From JAFGRR01 sp964499235 (GTDB taxonomy: Bacteria; Planctomycetota; Phycisphaerae; UBA1845; Fen-1342): a stretch of DNA of 23,943 bases. The stretch is from NCBI GenBank assembly GCA_964499235.1, contig CAZCKC010000043.1, positions 1 through 23,943 of the forward strand, written 5' to 3'. This document shows positions 1 through 7,899 of this stretch, piece by piece. The translations under genes were made by a program, and so were the position numbers. Below the pieces are notes generated by a model. The model worked only from the letters and a program-made list of their open reading frames with translations, was not told the origin of the DNA and made no database searches. Positions within the stretch are counted from its first letter, which is position 1, and the number at the start of each line of letters is the position of its first letter.

Positions 1-220
1 CGGGGGGCGCTGGCGCCCCCGCCGCGGGCGGCGCCGCATCCGAGGCCGCGGGCGATGCGGCCTGCGGTTCGGCCGCGGGCGGCTCAGGCGCGTCCGGCTT
101 GTCCCCACCGGACTCCGGCGGATCAGGCTCGGCAGCGCCGGTGTCAGCCGTCGGCTCCGGCTCCGGCGTACCCGCTTCCTCGGGCGTCTGGTCGCCGTTC
201 AGGTTGTCTTCATCCGCCAT
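1..220 (-). CDS. FliM/FliN-family flagellar switch protein, N-terminal fragment (partial)
   Basis: Only the first 73 codons are inside the window and the gene continues past base 1. It starts at ATG 220. AAAGGA lies about 9 bases upstream, which supports this start. The visible protein is acidic and rich in Pro, Ala and Glu (it begins MADEDNLNGDQTPEEAG), with no folded domain yet. The call rests on position: it follows fliL by 54 bases, where fliM sits in the Bacillus-like gene order. FliM normally begins with a CheY-binding motif like LSQxEIDxLL, and none is seen in these 73 residues. It may therefore be FliM with a long extension, or a FliN/FliY-type protein with a disordered N-terminus. 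The switch-protein assignment is inference. Confidence 0.5.
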   Translation of the reverse strand, partial: MADEDNLNGDQTPEEAGTPEPEPTADTGAAEPDPPESGGDKPDAPEPPAAEPQAASPAASDAAPPAAGAPAPP

Positions 221-274
221 GGCAGCACATCCTTTTGCAGCCTTCCACCGCTTCGCACTGGCGCGGGTCGAGCC

Positions 275-811
275 TCAGCCCGCGTACATCGGAACACAGC
301 GCGGGATCAGCACCCGCATGATCGCGTCGGGATCGCCGATCACATCCGTGATCTCGGTCTTCAGTTGCAGCCGCAGCGTCCGCAGGTCGTCCTCGTTCAG
401 CGAGCGCGGCGTCGCGCCGCGGACGACGCGGGCCGCCCGGTCGGACAGCTCGCCGATGCGGCCGTCGAGCTCTTCCTTGATCCGCGCGAGGCGTTCGGGA
501 TCGTCGGCGGGCACCACGACGGTGATGTCGAGGTCATAGACCTTCAGCTGCCCGTCCTTGGCATTCGGGACCCGGAAGCCCCGGAGCAGCTGGATCTCCT
601 GCGTCTCGACCTTGGCGGCCTCTTCTTCCTGGATTAGGTGCGCGCCCTGCCCGTACATGGGCTGGACCCCCGACCCGAACCACTTGATCGCGACGAAAAA
701 GATCGCGCCCTCGAGCAACGCGACCGCGACCACCAGTGCGATCGTGATCATCGGGCCTTTCGGCAGCTTCGGCTTCCCGCCACGCGCTTCAACTTGCGGT
801 TCGTCTGCCAT
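275..811 (-). CDS. fliL: FliL, flagellar basal body-associated protein
   Basis: FliL is a single-pass inner-membrane protein that sits around the stator and supports motor torque. The 178-residue protein has a short basic cytoplasmic N-terminus, one hydrophobic helix at about residues 20-42 (MITIALVVAVALLEGAIFF), and a periplasmic domain. In that domain the strand VYDLDITVVVP and the later helix with LQLKTEITDVIGDPDAI fit the FliL family. A GTG lies directly before the ATG, so the start could be 814; ATG 811 is preferred. It is separated from flbD by 176 bases and precedes the switch-protein gene by 54 bases. No motA or motB lies beside it, although stator genes often do. Confidence 0.9.
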   Translation of the reverse strand: MADEPQVEARGGKPKLPKGPMITIALVVAVALLEGAIFFVAIKWFGSGVQPMYGQGAHLIQEEEAAKVETQEIQLLRGFRVPNAKDGQLKVYDLDITVVVPADDPERLARIKEELDGRIGELSDRAARVVRGATPRSLNEDDLRTLRLQLKTEITDVIGDPDAIMRVLIPRCVPMYAG

Positions 812-987
812 CACCTTCGCTTTGCTTCAGAGAGATTCGAGCCCGGCCCTGCTGCCAGTAGGGTTATCGACGCGACGACCGCCCCGGTTCAACGCCGTTT
901 GGTGCCAGCGGCAGCCGGGCCGGTGTTATCAGACATTCCCGCGGCGGGCGGCAGCGCTTGCGCCGGGCCCGCGGCTTCTGCGCCCTC

Positions 988-1179
988 TCAGCTCTGAAAC
1001 GTCCGCAGCGCCCGCCCGTACTCGATCGCGCGCCGGACAACCTCGTCGGCCGGCTCCCGGACCATCAGCTGCTCTCCGTTCAGCAGCGTGATCATCGTGT
1101 CGGGCGTCTGCTCGACCGTCTTGATCTGCTCAGCGTTGAGCACGAACGGCCGTTGGTTGAGCCGCGTCAGTCGAATCAC
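988..1179 (-). CDS. flbD: FlbD/SwrD family small flagellar protein
   Basis: This 63-residue protein starts with GTG at 1179 and reads MIRLTRLNQRPFVLNAEQIK. It matches the compact FlbD family (PF06289), whose signature is a start like MIxLTRLNGxxFxLN followed by TVITLxNGxKxxV; here the second part is DTMITLLNGEQLMV. The Bacillus homologue SwrD (YlzI) lies between flgE and fliL and raises motor power for swarming. The same neighbours are present here, with flgE 38 bases upstream. It should not be confused with the Caulobacter regulator that is also named FlbD. The ribosome-binding site is weak. Confidence 0.9.
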   Translation of the reverse strand: MIRLTRLNQRPFVLNAEQIKTVEQTPDTMITLLNGEQLMVREPADEVVRRAIEYGRALRTFQS

Positions 1180-1217
1180 CTGTCCGTTCCTCGCTCAAGC
1201 CCCGTCACCGCCCGGGT

Positions 1218-2900
1218 TTACCGGACGATCAGCATGAGCTGGTTGAGCATGTCGCTGCTGACCGTGATCACCCGGCTGGCCGCCTGGAAGCCCGTGCTGG
1301 CGGTCACCAGCCCGATGAACTCCCGCCCGAGGTCCACGTTCGACATCTCCAGCGCCCCGCTGCGGACAAAGCCCGCCCCCAGGTTGCCGGCCGTCGTCAA
1401 CGCGAACGAGCCGGCGTTCGGGCCGGCTGAGAAGAGGTTCTCACCCTCGGCCACCATGCCCTGGGGGTTGGGGAAAGTGGCGACGGCCACTTGGCCCAGT
1501 GACCGCGAGAGCCCGTTCGAGAACACACCCGTGATCACGCCGTTCTTGTCGACCGCGAAGCCGTTCAGCGTGCCCGGCGGGTAGCCGTTCTGCGAGAACA
1601 TGATCACGTTCGACTGCTTGGTCGAGAGCCCGTGGAGGCTCGAGAAATCGATCGAGAACGACAGTGGCGGCTCGGCCCCGGTGTTGTTGCGGGCGATCAC
1701 CAGTTGCTCGCCGGTCGCGTTCTGCATGTTGCCTTCGGTATCAAACGACACCGTGCCTGTGCCGACCGCCCGCTGTACGCCCTGGTTGTCCGGCGACTCG
1801 GCGTAGAACCGCCACACGGTCCCCTGGTCGCTCTGGGCTTCCAGCGCGAAAGTCAGCTGCGCCTGCACCGGGTTGCCCAGGGTGTCGTACACGGTAAAGG
1901 CGGTGTAGATGCCCGAGCCGTCCGAGTTGGCCGTCTGCTGGAACAGGAACGGCTGGTTGGCGGCGGCGTTGCTGCTGAGGATGTCGCCCGGCTGGATCTC
2001 GACGTTGTTCTGCTCACCCGCGTTACCGCGGACGACGATCTCACCGTTCTCGATCGTCACGCCCGGGTTACCCGGCACGCCCGGCACGTCCTGGATGCCC
2101 ATCGTCTCCTGGAGCCACGCCGCGTAGTCGCCCAGCGTCGTCCCGGTCGTTCCCACGATGAACGTCTCGTCCGGCAGCTCGCGGGCCCCCTTCGTCGCCC
2201 CCGTCGTCGTCAGCGTGTCGCCGTTGTTCAGTAGCACCACCCCCGCCGCGTCGAACGACCGCAGGTCGGTCAGCTGCGTCGCGGCCGTCGCCGGCGCGCC
2301 GCCCCCGTCCACCAGCTGCTGCGACCGGCTCTCCGAGGACGTCGTCGCCACGGTGCCGGCCGAACTCAGGTCACCATCGAGCACGACGTTGGTCGTCTGC
2401 CGGGCGATCGTGTCGGAGCCCAGCGGAATCGTCAGGTCGTCGACCACGCTCGGGTTGATGTTGAACTCGTCGTCAACCCCGTACCCCTGCACGTGATAGC
2501 CGTCCTGTGACACCAGCCGATTCTGGGCATCGAGGAAGAACGAGCCGTCGCGCGTGAACCGCTGCGAGTTGTCGCCCGTCCGCAGGATGAAGAAGCCCGC
2601 CCCCTCGATCGCCAGGTCACTGGCGATGCCGGTCGTCTCCAGCGGCCCGGCCGAGTGGTTCTGCGTCGTGTTCGCCACCAGCGCCCCGTGCCCGACCTGG
2701 AATGGGTTCGTCCCGCCCGAGCCGTCCGACGGGGGCGTCCCGCCGTTCATCACCTCGTAGAACTGGGTCTGGAACAGCGTCCGCGAGCCCTTGAACGCCG
2801 TCGTGTTCACGTTGGCGATGTTGTTACCGATCGTGTCGATCCGAGCCTGGTTGGCGTTCAGCCCGCTCAGCCCGGTGTACAGCGCAGAGGTCAATCCCAT
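1218..2900 (-). CDS. flgE: FlgE, flagellar hook protein
   Basis: FlgE polymerises into the hook, the universal joint outside the cell. The N-terminus has the axial-protein motif SALYTGLSGLNANQ followed by IGNNIANVNTTAFKGS. The C-terminus ends in VDLGREFIGLVTAS and the helix that completes the D0 coiled coil. An ATG at 2900 with AAGG about 6 bases upstream begins the protein exactly at the conserved segment; an in-frame TTG at 2918 is less likely. At 560 residues it is much longer than the roughly 400-residue Salmonella protein. The extra length is in the variable surface domains between about residues 150 and 330, rich in Thr, Ser, Gly and Asp. A strong stem-loop lies just upstream. Confidence 0.95.
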   Translation of the reverse strand: MGLTSALYTGLSGLNANQARIDTIGNNIANVNTTAFKGSRTLFQTQFYEVMNGGTPPSDGSGGTNPFQVGHGALVANTTQNHSAGPLETTGIASDLAIEGAGFFILRTGDNSQRFTRDGSFFLDAQNRLVSQDGYHVQGYGVDDEFNINPSVVDDLTIPLGSDTIARQTTNVVLDGDLSSAGTVATTSSESRSQQLVDGGGAPATAATQLTDLRSFDAAGVVLLNNGDTLTTTGATKGARELPDETFIVGTTGTTLGDYAAWLQETMGIQDVPGVPGNPGVTIENGEIVVRGNAGEQNNVEIQPGDILSSNAAANQPFLFQQTANSDGSGIYTAFTVYDTLGNPVQAQLTFALEAQSDQGTVWRFYAESPDNQGVQRAVGTGTVSFDTEGNMQNATGEQLVIARNNTGAEPPLSFSIDFSSLHGLSTKQSNVIMFSQNGYPPGTLNGFAVDKNGVITGVFSNGLSRSLGQVAVATFPNPQGMVAEGENLFSAGPNAGSFALTTAGNLGAGFVRSGALEMSNVDLGREFIGLVTASTGFQAASRVITVSSDMLNQLMLIVR

Positions 2901-2921
2901 CGGAAGCACCTTGCTCAAGAA

Positions 2922-2944
2922 GCGCGGGGCGCGCGGCCCCGCGC
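2922..2944 (-). other. Perfect 9-bp stem-loop between flgD and flgE
   Basis: GCGCGGGGC (2922-2930) and GCCCCGCGC (2936-2944) are perfect complements around a 5-base loop, filling about half of the 51-base flgD-flgE gap. In the transcript the hairpin is followed by TTCTTGAG, not a clear U-run, and then by the flgE ribosome-binding site. It could be a partial terminator, an RNA-stabilising hairpin or a processing site. The structure is seen directly; the role is inference. Confidence 0.6.
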
Positions 2945-2951
2945 GGAATCT

Positions 2952-3560
2952 CTACTTGCGGACCGTGCCGCCCAGATCAAACCAGGGCGTGAACACCCCC
3001 GCCCGCCTCGCTTGCGTCGCCGCCTTGTCATCGCCGGCCGCCGCCGGGACCGCGGCGGCCGCCTCATCCGCACCGTCCTGCGCGGCGCCACTCGGGTCGC
3101 TGGTCAGGTCCACTTCGGTCACGGTGGTCAGGTGCTGGCTCGGCAGCGTCTGCCCGTTGTCCAGTTCGAGCACGACCAGGCCGTCCGAACCGTAGTGCAC
3201 GCCGGTGACCACCCCCGCCAGGTCAATCTTCTCGCCGGTGTCACCCTGCGGCACCGCGCCCTGGACGTACTTGCCGATCAGCTGCGCCGCCCCGAGGTTC
3301 CGCTGCGACTCGGTCATCTTGGTGAGCGTCTCGGTCAGCTGCCCCGACACCTCGATGTTCCGGATCTGCGAGACCTGGGCGATCATGTCCGCGGTCTCGT
3401 TCGGGTTGAACGGGTCCTGGTTGCGCAGCTCGCTGATCAGCAGCTCGAAGAAGTCCTCGCTCTCGAGCCCGTTCGAACCGCCCGTCGCCTGGTTGCGGGT
3501 CGCGCTGCCGCTCCCGCCGACTGCCGTCGTCTCCATCGGTCCAACCTGTTTCACTGCCAC
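2952..3560 (-). CDS. flgD: FlgD, flagellar hook cap/scaffold protein
   Basis: FlgD caps the growing hook and guides FlgE assembly. The 202-residue protein carries the family motif FFELLISELRNQDPFNP, then DMIAQVSQIRNIEVSGQL, near residues 35-80. It continues into a beta-rich segment (IGKYVQGAVP, then LDNGQTLPSQHL) resembling the Tudor-like part of FlgD. It is close to the usual FlgD length and ends in an Ala-rich tail, with no obvious separate fibronectin-like insert. The start is uncertain: GTG 3560 gives the longest form, while ATG 3536 (METTAVGG) is an alternative. It lies 26 bases after fliK and 51 bases before flgE, the order seen in Bacillus (fliK-flgD-flgE). Confidence 0.92.
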   Translation of the reverse strand: MAVKQVGPMETTAVGGSGSATRNQATGGSNGLESEDFFELLISELRNQDPFNPNETADMIAQVSQIRNIEVSGQLTETLTKMTESQRNLGAAQLIGKYVQGAVPQGDTGEKIDLAGVVTGVHYGSDGLVVLELDNGQTLPSQHLTTVTEVDLTSDPSGAAQDGADEAAAAVPAAAGDDKAATQARRAGVFTPWFDLGGTVRK

Positions 3561-3586
3561 CGGCGTAAGCCGCGCTCCGCGCCTGC

Positions 3587-5308
3587 CTACGCGATTACGT
3601 TCACCAGTGACTCCGTCACCAGTCCAACCGTCCCACCCCGGGACGGGTCCTCCGCGTGGCCCGGATCATCCTGATCACCGCCACCCGCGTCGGCCTCCCT
3701 GCCCTGCGGCACGCCGCGCCGCTCGGAATCCGCCGAGTGCGCCGACTGCCGGCCGAAGCTACTGTCCTGCGCCGTCGCATCCTGCGACGCCGGCGACGAC
3801 TCGTGCGCCGCCGCGGACCGCACCTCGGCTCGATCCAACTGGATGCCCGCCTGCTGCAACCCGCGCCGCAAGCCATCCAGATCCTGCCTCAGCAAACGCT
3901 GTGCCATCTCGTTCTGCGCCTCCAGCTCGAGGCTCAGGTTGCCCCCCTGCCAGACCATCCGAACGCGGATGCGACCCAGTTCCGGCGGGTCCAGCCGCAT
4001 GGTCGCTTCACTGGTTTCTCCACCCCGGCTCCGCACCACGAAGCGCAGGATGCGCTCGATGTTCGCGTCGTTCTTGCCCAGCCGATCAAAGTTGCGCGCC
4101 GTCGATTCGAGCTTCGACACGTTGCGACCGGCCTCCGCCCGCGCGCGGCTCTCCGGCGCCGCGTGCGATGCCTGCTCGGCCGGCGCCGCATTCGTTGCCG
4201 TCGGCTGCGCCGCCCGGGCGTTCGCCTGCGACACCGCCACGCGGGCGGCTGGCATCGCGGGCGTCGGCTTCGCCACCACCTTTACCGTGCCCGCCGGCGT
4301 CTGTGCCTGGGTAGTGGTCTGGGGCGTTGAATTGGGGGCGGCCGGCGTGTTCGCGACCGCCGGTGCTCCCGTCGCCTGGACGAGCTCGCCCTGCTCGGCG
4401 GCCGCCTCGACCTGGGCATTGCTGCCGGCCGTCGCCGGCTTCGAAGACGTGCCCGCATCGCCCGCCGCCGGAGTCGGCGCCGGCGGTGTGCCCGGCTTGC
4501 TCGACGACGCGTCTGGCGGCTTGCCCTCAGGGTTGCCCGAGCCGGCCGGCCCCTTCTGAGCCGCGTCGGACGGCTGCTGCGTCCGCGGCTCACCAGAGGA
4601 TTGGCCGGCTTGCGCCGATGACTGGCCGGCATTGCTTGTTGGACGCCCTGGCTTCGCGCCCCCGTCAGCAGCGCCGTGCGACTGCTTGCCCGAGACAGTC
4701 TGCGGAGGGCTATCCTTGGCCGTGCCGACAGAGGTCGCCGCCGTGACGCCGGGCTCCAGGCTCGACGGCTTTGCCGCGGCCGCGCCCTGCGCCGCCTTCA
4801 CCTCGACCGGCGGCTCGGCCTCAGCATCAGGAATCGGTTGCGGCGCCTTCGCCTGAGCCTTCGCCGGCGTATCCGAGGTTGCCGGAACATCCGTCTTTGT
4901 GTTCTTCGCGTCCGGCGGAATCTCAGCCTCGGGCGCCTCACGTCGCGGCGCGGCACCGTCACGCGGCGGGGGCGCGGACTCAGCAGCCTCCGGCCGCTGC
5001 GTGTCGCGGGCATTTTCGAGCGCCTGCTTGAAGCTCGTTTCCGTCTGGTTCCCCTCGAACCGCGCCTGCCGGTTCGCGGCCGCCAGCTGCTCGTGCAGCT
5101 GGTCGAGCACGGCCCCGGACTTACCGGCCGCCCACACCGCCCCACGCAGCCGCGCACGCGGACCCGCACCGCGTTGCTCGCGATCACGCAGCAGCTGCTC
5201 GAGTTGCTCGGGGTCGTTCAGTGCGGCCAGCTGCTCAAACAGCGGCCGCAGGGCGGCGACTTTCCGGCGGCGCGTCTCCGGGCCGGCGGACACCTGGCTG
5301 ACATCCAT
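3587..5308 (-). CDS. fliK: FliK, flagellar hook-length control protein
   Basis: FliK is a secreted molecular ruler that measures the hook and switches export specificity. The 573-residue protein has three parts. Residues 1-100 are helical. Residues about 105-395 form a long low-complexity linker rich in Ala, Pro, Ser, Thr, Gln and Gly, as expected for the extended ruler. Residues about 415-500 form the conserved C-terminal domain with the motif MRLDPPELGRIRVRMVW and then MAQRLLRQDLDGLRRGLQQAG. The frame stays open upstream to 5638, but that part overlaps the preceding gene. ATG 5308 (MDVSQVSAG), 8 bases after the upstream stop, is the sensible start. The Ser/Gly/Asp-rich tail after residue 500 is poorly conserved in the family. 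Confidence 0.93.
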   Translation of the reverse strand: MDVSQVSAGPETRRRKVAALRPLFEQLAALNDPEQLEQLLRDREQRGAGPRARLRGAVWAAGKSGAVLDQLHEQLAAANRQARFEGNQTETSFKQALENARDTQRPEAAESAPPPRDGAAPRREAPEAEIPPDAKNTKTDVPATSDTPAKAQAKAPQPIPDAEAEPPVEVKAAQGAAAAKPSSLEPGVTAATSVGTAKDSPPQTVSGKQSHGAADGGAKPGRPTSNAGQSSAQAGQSSGEPRTQQPSDAAQKGPAGSGNPEGKPPDASSSKPGTPPAPTPAAGDAGTSSKPATAGSNAQVEAAAEQGELVQATGAPAVANTPAAPNSTPQTTTQAQTPAGTVKVVAKPTPAMPAARVAVSQANARAAQPTATNAAPAEQASHAAPESRARAEAGRNVSKLESTARNFDRLGKNDANIERILRFVVRSRGGETSEATMRLDPPELGRIRVRMVWQGGNLSLELEAQNEMAQRLLRQDLDGLRRGLQQAGIQLDRAEVRSAAAHESSPASQDATAQDSSFGRQSAHSADSERRGVPQGREADAGGGDQDDPGHAEDPSRGGTVGLVTESLVNVIA

Positions 5309-5316
5309 GGCGATCT

Positions 5317-6024
5317 CTACCGATTCGCAACATCGCCCGGTGTCCTCCCTGACCGCGGGGTGTTTTCGTCCAGGCCGTAATCCTGCAGCCGAAACTGCTC
5401 CAGCAGCTCGTGCAGGATCTCCAACTCGGCTTCGGTCTTGAGCTCCGCCAAGATCCGCTTGCCCTTGTTCACGGGCAGCGCCCGCATCAACCGCACCGCG
5501 TCCGCGCGGTGCTTCTCCCACGTCCGGATCAGGTGCTCCTTCGCCTGGTCCGGGGCCAGGTTCTGCACGTACTCGAGCTCCTGCCGGAACCCGGCTTCGC
5601 GATCCTGGGCATCGAGCTGCGCCCGCTCGCGCTGCCACCGGTCGACCTTCGCGCCAAATTGCTCCTCGGAGTTGACCAGCTCCATCAGCGCAGCCTGCAG
5701 CAGCTGCTGCTGGTGCTCCATCACGTCAACCTGGTGCTCGACCTGGGCATTGAGCAGCCGCTCCTTGCTCAGCCGCTCCCGGATCGCCTCGATCGAGCTG
5801 CCCTCGGGCACCGGCTCCTCGAGGGGATCGGGCTCGTTCGCGGCCGTCTCCTCCTCTTCGACCAGCAGGTCGTCCCGCTCACCGCGGAGCACCTGGACGA
5901 TGAGCTCGTAGCGCGGCCAGGTCAGGTGGCCGGCCTGGACGAGAAAACCCGCCAGCCCGCCGCCTGCCAGGAGCGTCGCCCCGCACATCACCGCCAGTAG
6001 CCAGCCCAGCTTGCTCAGCACCAT
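5317..6024 (-). CDS. MotE/YlxF-like membrane-anchored coiled-coil flagellar protein
   Basis: The 235-residue protein has an N-terminal membrane helix at about residues 7-30 (LAVMCGATLLAGGGLAGFLV). An acidic linker follows, then a long coiled coil from about residue 78 (IEAIRERLSKERLLNAQVEH). The C-terminus, about residues 160-220, is helical and contains ALPVNKGKRILAELK, like the MgtE-N-type domain of MotE/YlxF proteins. It sits between fliJ (6-base gap) and fliK (8-base gap), exactly where ylxF lies in the Bacillus operon. MotE proteins are periplasmic chaperones for the stator protein MotB. That role here is inferred from architecture and position. Confidence 0.75.
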   Translation of the reverse strand: MVLSKLGWLLAVMCGATLLAGGGLAGFLVQAGHLTWPRYELIVQVLRGERDDLLVEEEETAANEPDPLEEPVPEGSSIEAIRERLSKERLLNAQVEHQVDVMEHQQQLLQAALMELVNSEEQFGAKVDRWQRERAQLDAQDREAGFRQELEYVQNLAPDQAKEHLIRTWEKHRADAVRLMRALPVNKGKRILAELKTEAELEILHELLEQFRLQDYGLDENTPRSGRTPGDVANR

Positions 6025-6030
6025 CTACAC

Positions 6031-6522
6031 CTATGCGCGTGGGAACGTCGTCGCTTGCGGCGTTCCCGGCCATTCCCGTTCGCGGACCTGCAACTGCTGT
6101 GCCACCTCATCCATCGCGGCCTGCTCTTCGCGCTTCAACGCGTGCCGGTACTGTTCCCAGCGCCGCTCGCGGAGTTGCTCGAGCACACGCCGTTGCTTGC
6201 GGGCCTCCAGCCATTGGTCCCGTAATTCCGCCAGCTGGCCGCTCAGAACCGCCTTGTGCTGCTCGTTCTGGAAAATGACGTTCCGCAGGTGCGCGACCCA
6301 GGCCCGTCCGCGCGCCAGCGCCGTCGGATCGAGCGCGGCCTCGTTCTGGGCGGCGGCCAAACGCCCCTGCGTGGCCCGGATCTCCTGCCAGTTCTGCGCG
6401 ATCGCGGTCTCGACTTGCGCCACCGCGGCCTGCTGGTCGGCTAATCGGCGCTGCGCCTCCTGCTCGCGGAGCTCCCGCACCCGCAACAGCGTCTGCAACG
6501 AAAACTGAAACCGTTTCGCCAC
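6031..6522 (-). CDS. fliJ: FliJ, flagellar export apparatus stalk protein
   Basis: FliJ is the coiled-coil stalk that inserts into the FliI ATPase ring and links it to the export gate. The 163-residue protein begins MAKRFQFSLQTLLRVRE, the usual FliJ N-terminus (F-F-L-x-x-L-L-x-x-R). It is almost entirely a long two-helix coiled coil rich in Gln, Glu, Arg and Ala, and its size is close to the usual 145-165 residues. It begins only 3 bases after the fliI stop, which implies translational coupling. Confidence 0.92.
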   Translation of the reverse strand: MAKRFQFSLQTLLRVRELREQEAQRRLADQQAAVAQVETAIAQNWQEIRATQGRLAAAQNEAALDPTALARGRAWVAHLRNVIFQNEQHKAVLSGQLAELRDQWLEARKQRRVLEQLRERRWEQYRHALKREEQAAMDEVAQQLQVREREWPGTPQATTFPRA

Positions 6523-6525
6523 GCG

Positions 6526-7899
6526 TTACCCCTGTCCGCCCTGGCCATTGCCAGCGCGCTTCTGCTGGGCTGCTTGGCGGGTCTGCGTGATCGCCTGACC
6601 GAGACCCAGCAGGTCGCCGCGGGCCTGTTCGAACGTGTACCCCGTGCTGCGGTCCTGCTGCAGGAACTGCGCGATCAGCTCGCGCGTCTGCACCGCCACG
6701 TCGTAGTCGGGATTCGTGCCCGGAACGTAAGCCCCGATGCTGACGAGGTCTTCGATGTCCTGCCAGACGGCCAGCACCCGCCGCACCTCGCGCGCGGCCG
6801 CGAGCTGCTCGGGCGTGACGACGTCTTCAGCGACACGGCTGATCGAGCCCAGCACGTCGATGGCCGGATAGTGCCCCCGATTCGCCAACTTCCGCGCCAG
6901 CCAAATGTGGCCGTCGAGGATCCCGCGCACGGCATCCGCGAGCGGCTCGTCGATGTCATCGCCCTCGACGAGCACCGTGTAGAGCCCGGTGATCGACCCC
7001 GTCTGAGTCCGTCCCGCCCGCTCCAGCAGGCGCGGCAGCAACGAGAACACGCTCGGCGGGTAGCCCTTGGCCGTCGGCGGCTCGCCCGCCGCCAGCCCGA
7101 TCTGCCGCTGCGCCATCGCGAAACGCGTCAGCGAGTCCATCATCAAGAGCACGTCGCAGCCCTGGTCGCGAAAGAACTCCGCGACAGCCGTCCCCTGCAT
7201 GCAAGCCCGCACCCGCAGCGCCGGCGCCTCGTCCGACGTGCAAACGATCACGACGCTGCGAGCAAGACCTTCCGGCCCGAGCTGCGTGCGAATGAAGTCC
7301 CCCACCTCGCGCCCGCGCTCGCCGACCATCACCACCACGTTCACGTCGGCCTGCGTGTGCCGGCACAGCATTCCCAGCAGCACGCTCTTGCCCACGCCGG
7401 TGCCCGCAAAGATGCCGAGCCGCTGACCGCGACCGGCCGTCAACAGGCTGTCGATCGCCCGGATCCCCAGCCCGAGCGGCGCGTCGATCGCCCGCCGCTC
7501 GAGCGCCGCCGGCCCACCGCGATAGAGCGGGTAGCGCAGGTTCAAGAAAGGCGGCGGCCCGCCGTCGATCGGCTCGCCCTGGGCGTTGATCACGCGGCCG
7601 AGGAGGTCAAACCCGACGCCCACGCGCGGCGGTCCCGACACGCACACCACGCGATCGCCGGGTGCGACACCGGTCGGCTCGCCAAACACCGACAGCAGCG
7701 TCTGGCTCAGCTGCAGCCCGACGACCTCGGCCTCGAGCGGACCGTGCCGGCGCGTGTGGACCACGCAGCGCGCCCCGATCGGCGCCGGCAGTCCCAGGGC
7801 GCTGACCGTCAGCCCCTGCACCGCACTCACATGCCCGACAATCCGCTCGCTGAGCAGGCTGTCCACTTCATCCGTCAGCGTCTCGAACAGTACCGTCAT
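6526..7899 (-). CDS. fliI: FliI, flagellar type III export ATPase
   Basis: FliI is the soluble hexameric ATPase of flagellar export, related to the F1 beta subunit. In the 457-residue protein the Walker A motif AGTGVGKS is at 165-172. The catalytic-glutamate motif GERGREVGDF starts at 193, and Walker B (LLMMDSLTRFA) is at about 251-261. The family sequence PPTAKGYPPSVFSLLPRLLERAG follows at 274-296, and GHYPAIDVLGSISR is near 342. The N-terminal beta-barrel occupies about residues 1-100 and the length is normal. The ATG overlaps the fliH stop codon (ATGA), so the ATPase and its regulator are translationally coupled. Confidence 0.97.
   Translation of the reverse strand: MTVLFETLTDEVDSLLSERIVGHVSAVQGLTVSALGLPAPIGARCVVHTRRHGPLEAEVVGLQLSQTLLSVFGEPTGVAPGDRVVCVSGPPRVGVGFDLLGRVINAQGEPIDGGPPPFLNLRYPLYRGGPAALERRAIDAPLGLGIRAIDSLLTAGRGQRLGIFAGTGVGKSVLLGMLCRHTQADVNVVVMVGERGREVGDFIRTQLGPEGLARSVVIVCTSDEAPALRVRACMQGTAVAEFFRDQGCDVLLMMDSLTRFAMAQRQIGLAAGEPPTAKGYPPSVFSLLPRLLERAGRTQTGSITGLYTVLVEGDDIDEPLADAVRGILDGHIWLARKLANRGHYPAIDVLGSISRVAEDVVTPEQLAAAREVRRVLAVWQDIEDLVSIGAYVPGTNPDYDVAVQTRELIAQFLQQDRSTGYTFEQARGDLLGLGQAITQTRQAAQQKRAGNGQGGQG

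Noticed and set aside
3..20. Palindrome GGGGGCGC-TG-GCGCCCCC
   Set aside because: It lies in Ala/Pro codons of the partial switch-protein gene and is best explained by codon repetition in GC-rich DNA.
908..921. GG-N10-GC upstream of fliL on the minus strand
   Set aside because: The flanking bases fit the sigma54 consensus poorly (CGGCCCG in place of TGGCACG). Chance is likely in such GC-rich sequence.
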